A DNA stretch of 64,000 nt from Sulfitobacter dubius (GTDB taxonomy: Bacteria; Pseudomonadota; Alphaproteobacteria; Rhodobacterales; Rhodobacteraceae), in assembly GCF_900113435.1 (NCBI RefSeq), contig NZ_FOPG01000002.1:124001-188000 (forward strand), given 5' to 3'. Under the pieces are notes generated by a model that was not told the origin of the DNA, made no database searches, and saw nothing but the letters and a program-made list of their open reading frames with translations. Shown here piece after piece: positions 25,479 to 34,460 of this stretch. How positions within the stretch are numbered: the first letter of the stretch is position 1; every line of letters starts with the position of its first letter. Made by a program: the position numbers and the translations under genes.

Positions 25479-26353
25479 TGCATCCGGCACCCTCTGTTAT
25501 TCTGTTCAGCAGCCTGTCGGGTATGGGGTTTGGCTTGCTGGCGTGGCTTGGCATCGGCCTGCCTGCCGTGACCGGCTGGGTGGCCTTCGTCTTTTTCGCG
25601 CTGGCCTATCTGCTGGCGGTGGGCGGATTGATTGCTTCGACCTTCCACCTTGGCCATCCCGAACGCGCGCTCAAGGCTTTCAGCCAGTGGCGCAGCAGTT
25701 GGCTCAGCCGGGAGGCTTGGGCCTCGGTCGCGGCTTTGCTCACCATGGCGGCCTATGGCGCGGGGCTGGTGTTTTACGACACGCGGCTTTGGCCGCTGGG
25801 GCTGCTAGGCGCGGCGCTGTCATTGCTGACGGTGCTGACCACGGCGATGATCTATACCCAGATGAAAACCGTGCCGCGCTGGCACAGCGTGATGACGCCG
25901 CTGAACTTCTTGTCGCTTAGCATTGCGGGGGGCGCGTTGCTGGCCGGACAGGTGACGGCGGCGATGGTGCTTCTGGTGCTGGCGGGGGCGGTGCAGATCG
26001 CCACATGGTGGCGCGGGGATCGCGCACTTGCGGCGTCGGGCAGCGATATCGCCACAGCGACGCGGCTGGGGGAAAAGGGCAGCGTCCGCGCCTTTGAACC
26101 GCCGCATACTGGCAGCAATTACCTGCTGCGAGAGTTCGTTTATCAAATCGGACGCAAACACGCGCTGAAGCTGCGGGTGATCGCGATTACGCTTATGGTG
26201 CTGCTGCCGCTTCTGCTGCTCTTGTCGCCCGTGTTCCACCACCTTGCCGCTGCCCTCGCGGTGCTCAGCCATGCGGCGGGGGTGCTGACCTCACGCTGGC
26301 TGTTCTTTGCGCAGGCGGAACATGTGGTCGGGATTTACTACGGCAAACGCTGA
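25478..26353 (+). CDS. soeC: Sulfite dehydrogenase membrane anchor (SoeC-like, DmsC family)
   Basis: The 291-residue integral membrane protein has about eight hydrophobic segments. It shows DmsC-type features: STFHLGHPERALKAFSQWRSSWLSREAW near residues 50-77 and RWLFFAQAEHVVGIYYGKR at the C-terminus. It should anchor SoeAB on the inner face of the membrane and reduce quinone. It starts within the soeB stop codon (TGATG) and ends the operon. Confidence 0.87.
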   Translation: MHPAPSVILFSSLSGMGFGLLAWLGIGLPAVTGWVAFVFFALAYLLAVGGLIASTFHLGHPERALKAFSQWRSSWLSREAWASVAALLTMAAYGAGLVFYDTRLWPLGLLGAALSLLTVLTTAMIYTQMKTVPRWHSVMTPLNFLSLSIAGGALLAGQVTAAMVLLVLAGAVQIATWWRGDRALAASGSDIATATRLGEKGSVRAFEPPHTGSNYLLREFVYQIGRKHALKLRVIAITLMVLLPLLLLLSPVFHHLAAALAVLSHAAGVLTSRWLFFAQAEHVVGIYYGKR

Positions 26354-26361
26354 ACGCAAAA

Positions 26362-26383
26362 GAGGGGGTGCCTCCACCCCCTC
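26362..26383. terminator. Hairpin between convergent soeC and dapA
   Basis: GAGGGGGTG (26362-26370) pairs perfectly with CACCCCCTC (26375-26383) around a 4-base loop. It begins eight bases after the soeC stop. The T-run after it is weak, but the site and stem strength fit a shared terminator. Confidence 0.7.
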
Positions 26384-26415
26384 TCGCATTCTAATTCACA
26401 GCTTAAAAAGCAGTC

Positions 26416-27297
26416 TTAGTTCATCAAACCCGCGTGGCGCAGACCCGCATCGACCAGTTCTTTGGTCGGGTCCGTCAGTTCCGTGAGCGGCAGACGCACC
26501 TCGTCGGAACAGAGATCCAACCGCGACATGGCGTATTTCACGCCCACCAACCCCGGCTCGGTAAAGATCGCCTTGTGCAGCGGCATCAAACGGTCCTGAA
26601 GCTCCAGCGCCTTGGCGTAATCACCCTCAAGGCAGGCCGCCTGCATCTGAGCGGAAAGGCGCGGTGCGACATTGGCAGTGACCGAGATACAACCAACGCC
26701 GCCTTGAGCGTTGAACCCATGCGCAGTGGCGTCCTCGCCGGACAGCTGGCAGAAATCCGGGCCGCAGGTGATGCGCTGATCGCAGACGCGCGCCAGATCG
26801 CCGGTGGCGTCCTTGACGCCGACGATGCGCGGCAGTTGGGCCAGTTCGCCCATCGTCTCGGGCATCATATCGACGACGGAACGACCGGGGATGTTGTAGA
26901 TGATGATCGGCAATTCGCAGCAATCATGCACGGCGGTGAAATGCGCCACCAGCCCGCGTTGCGTCGGCTTGTTGTAATAGGGCGTCACCACCAGCAGCGC
27001 ATCCGCGCCGACCTTTTCGGCGTGGCGGGCAAGGCGGATGCTTTCGACCGTGTTGTTCGACCCGGCACCGGCGATGACCGGGATGCGGCCCGCGACGGCT
27101 TTGACCACCTCTTCGACGACGGTCTCATGCTCGGCATGGCTCAGCGTCGGAGATTCGCCCGTGGTGCCGACGGGGACAAGCCCGCTCGACCCTTCGCCGA
27201 TGTGCCATTCGATAAGTTTCTTGAGCGTATCCAGATCCAGCGCGCCGTTGCGAAACGGCGTGACGAGGGCAGGCAGAGAGCCTTTGAACATGTGCAC
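26416..27297 (-). CDS. dapA: 4-hydroxy-tetrahydrodipicolinate synthase
   Basis: The 293-residue TIM-barrel lyase condenses pyruvate with aspartate semialdehyde, the first committed step to diaminopimelate and lysine. Thr45-Thr46 in [10 protein letters not shown], Tyr134 in [10 protein letters not shown] and Schiff-base Lys162 in VGVKDATGD form the active site. The start is [15 protein letters not shown]; the second ATG two codons in is an alternative. It diverges from slt. Both act in peptidoglycan metabolism. Confidence 0.96.
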   Translation of the reverse strand: MHMFKGSLPALVTPFRNGALDLDTLKKLIEWHIGEGSSGLVPVGTTGESPTLSHAEHETVVEEVVKAVAGRIPVIAGAGSNNTVESIRLARHAEKVGADALLVVTPYYNKPTQRGLVAHFTAVHDCCELPIIIYNIPGRSVVDMMPETMGELAQLPRIVGVKDATGDLARVCDQRITCGPDFCQLSGEDATAHGFNAQGGVGCISVTANVAPRLSAQMQAACLEGDYAKALELQDRLMPLHKAIFTEPGLVGVKYAMSRLDLCSDEVRLPLTELTDPTKELVDAGLRHAGLMN

Positions 27298-27416
27298 GCT
27301 CCTTAAGTGCTGGCCGGCGGAAAACCGGACTGGATGAAGGCTTTCGCGGGCGCTAATGTTTGATAAACGTCGCTCGAGCCATATGTTGCAAGGCTCTAGC
27401 CCCGGAGACGTAGGAA

Positions 27417-29381
27417 ATGCAAGCGATGACGCGCCTGATGGCGATCCTCATAAGTATTTTTGTCCTGACCGTGCCTGCCGAAGCGCAGCGCCCGCGCCCT
27501 TTGGGCTGGGCGATGGATGCGATGCGCAGCGGCAATTGGGACGCGGCTGCGGCCTTGGCCGCCCGGGATGGGCAGGTCGCCGTTGACGTTATCGAATGGC
27601 ACCGGCTCCGCGCCGGGCGGGGCAGCTATGCGGAGGCACGAGATTTTCTCGCCCGCAGGCCCGATTGGCCGGGCGAAGAGTACCTGCGCAAGCAAACCGA
27701 AGAGGCCGTGATCGAGCAATCCGGCAGCGACATACTGGCGTTCTTTTCGGCCATGGCTCCGCAGACCCCGCGCGGGGTGCTGGCCCATGCCAAGGCGCTA
27801 ATCGACAGCGGCCAGCGCGGCGAGGCCGAGGCGAACCTCGTTTTGGCGTGGCGCACAATGCCGATGAACGCCACCAGTCAGGCGCTGTTTGTCGGGGCGC
27901 ATGGCAGCCTTCTGGCACCACATCACGCGGCACGGCTGGAAGAGATGCTTTGGCAGCGCGAGCATTCCGAAGCGCGGCAGATGTTCGATCTAGTCCCAAG
28001 CGCCGACAAAGCACTGGCCGAGACCCGCATCGCCCTGCAAAAGCTGGAAAGCGATGTGAACGCCAAGATCGACGCGCTGCCCGCCTCCAAAGCTGACGCG
28101 CCGGGGTTGGCGCATGACCGCTTTGAATGGCGTATCCGCAAAGGGTTTGGCGATGATGCCAAAGCCTTGCTGCTACAGCGCTCTACCTCTGCCGCGGCTC
28201 TCGGTCAGCCGCCCAAATGGTCTAACCGTCGCCGCGCCATGGCGCGCGATGAAATGCGCAATGGCGACCCGAAAACCGCCTATCAGATTGCATCGCAGCA
28301 CTTTCTGACCAGCGGGTCGGACTTTGCCGATCTCGAATGGCTTTCAGGCTATATTGCCTTGCGCTTTCTGAACGACCCAACCACCGCATTGGGCCATTTC
28401 CAGAACCACGACAACGCCGTGGAATCCCCGATCAGCCAAGGCCGCGCAGGCTATTGGCAAGGCCGCGCGCTGGAGGCGATGGGCGATGCCGAAGGGGCTG
28501 CCCGGGCCTATGCCATGGGGGCGAAGTTTCAGACATCCTTCTACGGTCTTCTGGCCGCTGAGCGTGGCGGCATTCCCTTCGACGAAAAGCTGACGGGCGC
28601 GGCCCCTGCCCAAGACTGGCAAACATCCCCGCTCGCCCGCGCGCCCTTGTTCGAAGCCGGGCTGCTGTTGCAAGCCTCGGGTGAGCTGTCCACCGCAGAG
28701 CGGTTCTGGACCCATCTGGCAGAGCAACTGGTGCCCGAAGACATCGCCCTGCTGGGGCAGGCGGCGATCGCCGTGGGCCAGCCACATATCGCCGTGATGA
28801 TCGGCAAACGCGCGGCGCAGCGCGGGTTGGAAGTGCCCGCCCCCTATTATGCGCTCCACAGTCTGGTCGAGAAAGACCTGCCGATGGCCACTGAAATGAC
28901 CCTCGCCATCGCGCGCCGCGAAAGCGAGTTTGACCCGAACGTGCAAAGCGGTGTCGGCGCGCGTGGGTTGATGCAGATCATGCCGGCCACGGCGAAAGAC
29001 GTGGCGCGCGATCTGGGCATCTCTAGCCAGCACACGACAGACCGTCTGATCGCCGATCCTGATTACAACGCCCGCCTAGGCGCGACCTATCTGTCGCAGA
29101 TGGCCGGGCTTTTCGACGGCAATGTCTCCATGATGTCGGCGGCCTATAACGCAGGCCCCAGCCGCCCGCGCCGCTGGATGTCGACCTATGGCGACCCGCG
29201 CAAAGGTGAGATCGACATCGTCGATTGGATCGAGACGATCCCCTTTCGCGAGACGCAGAACTACGTCATGCGGGTGACCGAAAGCCTGCCCGTCTACCGC
29301 GCCCGTCTGGGCAAAGACCCGCTGCCGATCCCCTTTAGCGAAGAGTTAACCGGGTCGACGCTGAAGGCGTTCGCGCCATAG
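27417..29381 (+). CDS. slt: Soluble lytic transglycosylase (Slt70-like)
   Basis: The 654-residue periplasmic protein has a signal peptide ([24 protein letters not shown], cleavage near 22-23). A long alpha-helical superhelix of repeats comes next, and a C-terminal SLT catalytic domain with Glu502 in [13 protein letters not shown], then [13 protein letters not shown] and [12 protein letters not shown]. It cuts peptidoglycan glycan chains. The 3' end overlaps the convergent exporter gene by 36 bases. The window also has an MltB-like enzyme at 8.0 kb. Confidence 0.95.
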   Translation: MQAMTRLMAILISIFVLTVPAEAQRPRPLGWAMDAMRSGNWDAAAALAARDGQVAVDVIEWHRLRAGRGSYAEARDFLARRPDWPGEEYLRKQTEEAVIEQSGSDILAFFSAMAPQTPRGVLAHAKALIDSGQRGEAEANLVLAWRTMPMNATSQALFVGAHGSLLAPHHAARLEEMLWQREHSEARQMFDLVPSADKALAETRIALQKLESDVNAKIDALPASKADAPGLAHDRFEWRIRKGFGDDAKALLLQRSTSAAALGQPPKWSNRRRAMARDEMRNGDPKTAYQIASQHFLTSGSDFADLEWLSGYIALRFLNDPTTALGHFQNHDNAVESPISQGRAGYWQGRALEAMGDAEGAARAYAMGAKFQTSFYGLLAAERGGIPFDEKLTGAAPAQDWQTSPLARAPLFEAGLLLQASGELSTAERFWTHLAEQLVPEDIALLGQAAIAVGQPHIAVMIGKRAAQRGLEVPAPYYALHSLVEKDLPMATEMTLAIARRESEFDPNVQSGVGARGLMQIMPATAKDVARDLGISSQHTTDRLIADPDYNARLGATYLSQMAGLFDGNVSMMSAAYNAGPSRPRRWMSTYGDPRKGEIDIVDWIETIPFRETQNYVMRVTESLPVYRARLGKDPLPIPFSEELTGSTLKAFAP

Positions 29382-30224
29382 GGTGAACAGCCCCGCCGCC
29401 ACGATCATGCCTGCGCCCAGCACCACGCTCGGGCGCAGCACTTCGTTAAAGACCGACAGGCCGATGATCACGGTAAAGATCAACTGCGTATAGGCGAAGG
29501 GCTGCACGGCGCTCGCCTCGGCCACCTCGTAGCAGCGGATCAGCAGCCAATGGCCGGTGACCCCGGTGATGCAAAGCGTCCCCATCAACAGCCAATTGCC
29601 CGGTGTCATCGGCTCCCAAAACCAGACGCCCACGGCGGTCATCACCGCCGCCCCGGTCACGCCGGTCCAGAAGAAACTCGTCGCCGTATTGTCACGCCGC
29701 GCAACATAGCGGGTGAGCAGCCCGTAGACCGCGAACATCGCCGCCCCCGCCAGCGGGATCGCGGCAGCAGGGTCCACCACCCGAAGCCCGGGTTGCAGGA
29801 TCACCAGAACACCGATGAAACCCACACCAATTGCGGCCCAACGTCGCCAGCCAACCTTTTCACCCAAGATCGGGCCCGAGAGCGCCGCCACCAGCAGTGG
29901 ATAACAGGTGAAGACAGCATGGCTTTCCACCAGCCCAAGGATCGTGAACCCCAGCACCATCGTGCAAATCTGCGCCGACAACAGCACGCCGCGCAGGATT
30001 TGCACCGCAGGCTGGGTGGTCGCGGCGGCTTTGCGGATGCCACCCGCCTTGCGCAGCGCCAGCGCGATGACGAAAGCGGCAAAGAACCAATAGCGGATCA
30101 TCACCACCATCAGCACATTGTAATTCTCGGCCAGATGGCGCGACAGCCCGTCTTGGACGGCAAAAACCATCGTTGTGGCGATCATCAGCATGATGCCGAG
30201 CGGGATATTGTTGGACTGGCTCAT
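29346..30224 (-). CDS. EamA/DMT family transporter (RhaT/RarD-type)
   Basis: The 292-residue protein has ten hydrophobic segments arranged as two EamA repeats, each of five helices (first about 1-140, second about 150-285). Conserved features include VFTCYPLLVAALSGPILGEKV and FAYTQLIFTVIIGLSVFNEV, the repeated helix before the second-half turn. These carriers export small metabolites or amino acids. The substrate cannot be inferred. Its start overlaps the mnmD stop by four bases, a coupling that may not reflect shared function. Confidence 0.88.
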   Translation of the reverse strand: MSQSNNIPLGIMLMIATTMVFAVQDGLSRHLAENYNVLMVVMIRYWFFAAFVIALALRKAGGIRKAAATTQPAVQILRGVLLSAQICTMVLGFTILGLVESHAVFTCYPLLVAALSGPILGEKVGWRRWAAIGVGFIGVLVILQPGLRVVDPAAAIPLAGAAMFAVYGLLTRYVARRDNTATSFFWTGVTGAAVMTAVGVWFWEPMTPGNWLLMGTLCITGVTGHWLLIRCYEVAEASAVQPFAYTQLIFTVIIGLSVFNEVLRPSVVLGAGMIVAAGLFTLWRERLQRRPG

Positions 30225-30895
30225 GCGGGCATCCGCGCGCGGGTCATATGGCGCTTGCGGCCATAGCCGGGGATGCGGGTGACCTCGAAACCGCCTGCGC
30301 TAAGCGCGCGACGCACGAAACCTGCGGCGGTATAGGTTGCGGCGGTACCGCCCGGCGTGGTGTGGCGGGCAACCTCGGCCATCAGAGCATCGCCCCACAA
30401 CTCCGGGTTCTTGGCGGGGGAGAACCCGTCGAGGAACCAAGCATCGGCCTGCCCCTGCCAAGCCGGAAGGGCCTGCCGCGCATCACCGATGATGATCTCG
30501 GCGCGCAGACCGGGCAGTTCCAACACGCCGCCGGTGCCATCCCACGCCGCCGTCAACGCATCGCGCCGCCCGTCAAGCGCCGGAAAGGCCGCATGGGCCT
30601 GCGCCATATCCTCAGGCCGCATAGGGTAGGCTTCGAAACTGGTGAAATGCAACGGCCCTTGGTGGCCCGCCTGCATCCAAGCATCCCACGCCAGCAGCAG
30701 GTTCAGCCCGGTGCCAAAGCCCAGTTCGGCGATGTGAAAGCCGGGGCGGAACCGCTCTGGCAGGTCATTGCCCGCCAGAAAGACATAAGCCGTTTCCGCC
30801 GCGCCGTCCTCTAGGCTGAAGTAGGGATCATCGAACTGGGTCGAGACGGGCACTTGGCCCGCGCGCCACGTGATCTGGGCATTCTGGTCTGGCAC
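30221..30895 (-). CDS. mnmD: tRNA mnm5s2U methyltransferase, MnmD type (stand-alone MnmC1)
   Basis: The 224-residue SAM-dependent enzyme performs the methyltransferase half of the E. coli MnmC reaction on wobble uridine. It has the SAM-binding ELGFGTGLNLLLAW (57-70) and the signature WFLDGFSPAKNPELW. I chose the GTG at 30895 (MPDQNAQITWRAG) because AGGA lies at good spacing and the family starts near this point; longer frames run antisense to the divergent gene. The oxidase half is not fused but encoded divergently. Confidence 0.9.
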   Translation of the reverse strand: MPDQNAQITWRAGQVPVSTQFDDPYFSLEDGAAETAYVFLAGNDLPERFRPGFHIAELGFGTGLNLLLAWDAWMQAGHQGPLHFTSFEAYPMRPEDMAQAHAAFPALDGRRDALTAAWDGTGGVLELPGLRAEIIIGDARQALPAWQGQADAWFLDGFSPAKNPELWGDALMAEVARHTTPGGTAATYTAAGFVRRALSAGGFEVTRIPGYGRKRHMTRARMPA

Positions 30896-30959
30896 GGTAG
30901 GTCCTGCTAGAGGGAGAGTGAAGTCGCGCAGACACTGCGCAAGCTGGCGGGGAATGGCA

Positions 30960-31991
30960 ATGGTGGATGTAACCGTAAGAGGGGCCGGAATTTTTGGCCT
31001 GTCGGTGGCTTGGGCCTGCGTCTTGCGCGGGGCGTCGGTGCGGGTGGTCGATCCGGCAGGCCCGGCAGCAGGCGCCTCGGGCGGAATCGTGGGCGCGCTG
31101 GCGCCGCATGTGCCGGAGAATTGGAGCGCCAAGAAAGCCTTTCAGCTTGGAAGCCTGCTCAGCGCCGAAGCCTTCTGGGCCGAGGTGGAGGCCGAGGGCG
31201 GTCGCGCGCCCGGCTATATCCGCAGCGGGCGGTTGCAGCCCGTGGCGGATGACGCGGCGCTCGCGCTGGCGCGGCAACGGCAAGACACGGCAGCCGAGCT
31301 ATGGCAGGGCCGTGCCCGCTGGGAATTGATCCGCGCCGAGGATCGCGATTGGGCCCCGCACAGCCCCACCGGCTGGCTGATCCACGATACGCTGAGCGCC
31401 CTCGTCCACCCGCGCCAAGCCTGCGCGGCGCTGGTGGCGGCCTTGGCGGTGAGAGGCGTTGAGATTGTGGCCGAGGCCCCCGAGGCGGGCCAGACCCTCT
31501 GGGCCACCGGCGTCGCGGGTTTGGAGACGCTGAACGCGGGCCACCCGCGTCTGGTTGGCGCAGGGATCAAGGGCCAAGCCGCGCTCTTGCAGCTCGACCA
31601 AGGCGGCGCGGCGCAGCTTTTTGCCGATGGGGTGCATGTGATCCCGCATTTGGACGGCACGGTGGCTGTCGGCGGCACGACTGAGAGAGAATATGACACC
31701 CCCAACAGCACCGATGCGCAGCTTGACGCGGTGATCGCCAAGGCCCGCGCGGCGGTGCCTGCATTGCGAGACGCGCCGGTCGTCGAACGCTGGGCCGAGC
31801 TGCGCCCCCGCAGCCGGAGCCGCGCACCGATGCTGGGCGCATGGCCGGGCAATCCGGGGCATTACATCGCCAACGGCGGCTTCAAAATCGGCTTCGGCAT
31901 GGCCCCCAAAGTGGCAGAGGTGATGGCCGATCTTCTGCTCGAAGAGCGCGATGCCATCCCCGAGGGTTTTAGAGTCGAAGACAACCTCTAG
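30960..31991 (+). CDS. FAD-dependent oxidoreductase (DadA-like), likely MnmC2-type
   Basis: The 343-residue flavoenzyme has an N-terminal dinucleotide-binding fold (VTVRGAGIFGLSVAWACV), then GAGI-like Gly residues and AGASGGIVGALAPHVPE. The latter resembles the LGASGN-xGALYP segment of MnmC2. The C-terminal GHYIANGGFKIGFGMAP closes the FAD site. MnmC2 removes the carboxymethyl group of cmnm5U in tRNA. The role is inferred from this similarity and from the divergent mnmD gene 64 bases away. ATG 30954 is an alternative start; 30960 has better spacing from CGGGGA. Confidence 0.75.
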   Translation: MVDVTVRGAGIFGLSVAWACVLRGASVRVVDPAGPAAGASGGIVGALAPHVPENWSAKKAFQLGSLLSAEAFWAEVEAEGGRAPGYIRSGRLQPVADDAALALARQRQDTAAELWQGRARWELIRAEDRDWAPHSPTGWLIHDTLSALVHPRQACAALVAALAVRGVEIVAEAPEAGQTLWATGVAGLETLNAGHPRLVGAGIKGQAALLQLDQGGAAQLFADGVHVIPHLDGTVAVGGTTEREYDTPNSTDAQLDAVIAKARAAVPALRDAPVVERWAELRPRSRSRAPMLGAWPGNPGHYIANGGFKIGFGMAPKVAEVMADLLLEERDAIPEGFRVEDNL

Positions 31992-32001
31992 GCCAAAGAA
32001 A

Positions 32002-32024
32002 AACCCCGGCCAGTGGCCGGGGTT
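32002..32024. terminator. Bidirectional hairpin terminator
   Basis: AACCCCGGCC (32002-32011) pairs perfectly with GGCCGGGGTT (32015-32024) around AGT. It lies between convergent genes, with A-rich sequence before it and CTCTGTCACTTT after it. Confidence 0.85.
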
Positions 32025-32047
32025 CTCTGTCACTTTCAACGTGCGGT

Positions 32048-32704
32048 TTAGCGCGCGTTGGGCAGGATCACGATCTCGACCCGGCGGTTCTGCGCTTTGC
32101 CTGCGGCGCTCAGGTTGCTTGCCACGGGCTGGCTTTCGCCCCGGCCGAATGTCTGCAAACGCTGCTGCGGCACGCCGTTGGACAGAAGGATGTTGCCCAC
32201 GGCTTGTGCACGACGCTCGGAAAGCTGCTGGTTGTAGGCCGCTTCACCATCGCTGTCGGTGTGGCCGACAACTTGCAGGGTGGAGTTCTGATAGATGTTC
32301 ACGTTCTGCGCCAATGCGGCCAGATCGTCACGCAATGCGGGTGATACGCTGGTGCTGTCGGTCGCGAACAGGATATCCTGCGGCAGTGTCACGATCAGAC
32401 GGTCGCCAGTGTTGGTGATAACAACACGGCTGTCCATCGCGGCGCGCAGCTCTGCCTCTTGTTTGTCGAGCGAGTAACCAACGCCCGCGCCCAAGGTGCC
32501 ACCGATCAATGCGCCTTTGAGGGCACCTTTGCCGTCACCTTCAGAAATCGCGCCAGCAAGGGCCCCGACGCCCGCACCGATCAAAGCGCCATTCTTGGTC
32601 CGCTGGTTGGGATCGCCATTGCCGGGCTGCAGTGGCTGCGTACACGCACCCAGTGTCATCGCGCCAGCCAGTGCGGCGGCCAAAGTCATCTTCGAAGAAA
32701 TCAT
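32048..32704 (-). CDS. OmpA-family lipoprotein with glycine zipper (YiaD-like)
   Basis: The 218-residue protein has a lipoprotein signal (MISSKMTLAAALAGAMTLGAC, lipidated Cys21). A glycine-zipper segment follows (GAGVGALAGAISEG, GALIGGTLGAGVGYSL), then a C-terminal OmpA peptidoglycan-binding domain with VVGHTDSDGEAAYNQQLSERRA and AQNRRVEIVI. It should tether the outer membrane to the cell wall. I chose the ATG at 32704, which has AAGG upstream; an in-frame ATG at 32719 (MKAVDMISS) is possible. Transcribed alone. Confidence 0.9.
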   Translation of the reverse strand: MISSKMTLAAALAGAMTLGACTQPLQPGNGDPNQRTKNGALIGAGVGALAGAISEGDGKGALKGALIGGTLGAGVGYSLDKQEAELRAAMDSRVVITNTGDRLIVTLPQDILFATDSTSVSPALRDDLAALAQNVNIYQNSTLQVVGHTDSDGEAAYNQQLSERRAQAVGNILLSNGVPQQRLQTFGRGESQPVASNLSAAGKAQNRRVEIVILPNAR

Positions 32705-32836
32705 GTCTACTGCCTTCATGTTTGCGGGCCCCGTTCGGGCGGGGCATCTTGACGTGAACGCAATATAGACATGCAAAGTTCCCGCGAACATTACATATAA
32801 CCGTTATTCGGCAGAAACCCGCCCAGCAGCCGCAGT

Positions 32837-33706
32837 TTAGGCTTCCGCTCGCGCGGCCTCAAACGCCAGCATGGCCCGTTTGACCGGCAGGCCCCAGTGA
32901 TATCCACCCAAGCCCCCGCTCTTGCGCAATGCGCGGTGGCAAGGGATCAACCAACTTACCGGGTTGCGCCCTACGGCGGTCCCTACAGCGCGTACAGCAC
33001 GGGGGCTGCCGACGGTCTGCGCAATCTCGGAATAGGTGGTCACCTGCCCCGAGGGGATGCTCAGCAGCGCCTCCCAAACCTTGATTTGAAAGGGTGCTCC
33101 GATAAGGTACAGCGGCGCTTTGGCCTCCGGGTCTTTTTGCATCCCAAACGCGGTGTCGACCCATGGGCGCAGCCGGTCGGGTGCTTCGACGAAATCGGCC
33201 AGCGGCCACCGGCCGCAAAGGTCCTCCATCGCTGCGTCCTCTCCCACCTCCGATGACAGGGCCAAGCCGCAGATGCCTTTGTCGGTGCCCATCACCAGTG
33301 TCGGGCCAAAGGGGCTGTCGAACCACCCCCAATAGATCGTCAGCCCGGCTCCTTTGCGGGCGAACTCACCGGGGCTCATCGCCTCCCAGCGCAGGAACAG
33401 GTCATGCAACCTCCCGCTGCCCGACAGGCCCAACTCGTGCGCCGCCGCCAGCGTCGTAAAGTGATCGCGCAGCATGACCTTGGCTTGATCCAGCATAAGA
33501 TATTGCTGGTAGCGCTTGGGCGACACCCCCACCCAGCGCGAGAACAGCCGCTGGAAGTGCGCGGCGGACATGCCCATTTCCCCGGCGATCCAGTCCAGTT
33601 GCTTGGGGTCTTCGGCCTCGTCGATCAGGGCGATGGCGCGGCGCATCACCTGATAGTGGTAACCCTGATCTTCGGGCGCGGGGGATATCTGTGCGATCTG
33701 TGTCAT
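32837..33706 (-). CDS. AraC-type HTH fused to O6-methylguanine-DNA methyltransferase (Ada-like, no N-domain)
   Basis: The 289-residue protein has an AraC-type HTH region (residues about 20-115: MGMSAAHFQRLFSRWVG, SPGEFARKG). A methyltransferase domain comes next, with IPSGQVTTYSEIA and acceptor Cys256 in WLIPCHRALRKSGGLGGYHW. It should repair O6-methylguanine by irreversible self-methylation. The Ada N-terminal zinc domain (methylphosphotriester sensor) is absent, so classic Ada-type induction is unlikely. It diverges from nth, another DNA repair gene. Confidence 0.9.
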   Translation of the reverse strand: MTQIAQISPAPEDQGYHYQVMRRAIALIDEAEDPKQLDWIAGEMGMSAAHFQRLFSRWVGVSPKRYQQYLMLDQAKVMLRDHFTTLAAAHELGLSGSGRLHDLFLRWEAMSPGEFARKGAGLTIYWGWFDSPFGPTLVMGTDKGICGLALSSEVGEDAAMEDLCGRWPLADFVEAPDRLRPWVDTAFGMQKDPEAKAPLYLIGAPFQIKVWEALLSIPSGQVTTYSEIAQTVGSPRAVRAVGTAVGRNPVSWLIPCHRALRKSGGLGGYHWGLPVKRAMLAFEAARAEA

Positions 33707-33815
33707 GCCCCTAGATTAGCCACGCCCCCGCCCCCGCGCGACCCGTTTCTTGCGCCAATGTATCGCAGCCCGCCCCCGCTTGCCCTGCCGCGTCATTCAT
33801 CGCATACCCAGAGCC

Positions 33816-34460
33816 ATGGCCCGCCAACTTGATTATCATACCATCCGCGAGATTTTCGCACGCTTCCAACAGGCAGAGCCTGAGCCCGAGGGCGAGTTGG
33901 AACATGTGAACGTCTATACGCTGGTTGTGGCCGTGGCGTTGAGCGCGCAATCGACCGATGCGGGCGTCAACAAAGCCACGCGCGAGCTTTTCAAAATCGC
34001 CGACACCCCGCAGAAGATGCTGGATCTGGAGGTTGAGGGGCTGATCGACCATATCAAGACCATCGGCCTCTACCATCAGAAAGCTAAGAACGTCATCAAG
34101 CTGAGCCAGATCCTAGTCGACGATTACGACGGCGAGGTGCCCAATTCCCGCGCCGCACTGCAATCGCTACCGGGCGTGGGGCGCAAGACGGCGAATGTGG
34201 TGCTCAATATGTGGTGGGGCCAGCCCGCGCAGGCGGTGGACACGCATATCTTCCGCGTTGGAAACCGCACCGGCATCGCGCCGGGCAAAACCGTCGACAC
34301 AGTCGAGCGCGCGATTGAGGACAACATCCCCGCTGATTTCCAGCGCCATGCCCATCACTGGCTGATCCTGCATGGCCGCTACCACTGCAAAGCCCGCAAA
34401 CCCCTGTGCCGCACCTGCATCATCCGTGACCTGTGCCAATACGAGGACAAGACAGAATGA
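33816..34460 (+). CDS. nth: Endonuclease III
   Basis: The 214-residue DNA glycosylase/AP lyase removes oxidised pyrimidines. It has the helix-hairpin-helix LPGVGRKTANVVLN with catalytic Lys124, catalytic Asp142 in VDTHIFRVGNRTG, and a [4Fe-4S] site from Cys191, Cys198, Cys201 and Cys207 (C-X6-C-X2-C-X5-C). I chose ATG 33816 (MARQLDYHTIREIF), as the upstream extension overlaps the divergent Ada-like promoter. The stop overlaps the adenosine kinase start. Confidence 0.96.
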   Translation: MARQLDYHTIREIFARFQQAEPEPEGELEHVNVYTLVVAVALSAQSTDAGVNKATRELFKIADTPQKMLDLEVEGLIDHIKTIGLYHQKAKNVIKLSQILVDDYDGEVPNSRAALQSLPGVGRKTANVVLNMWWGQPAQAVDTHIFRVGNRTGIAPGKTVDTVERAIEDNIPADFQRHAHHWLILHGRYHCKARKPLCRTCIIRDLCQYEDKTE

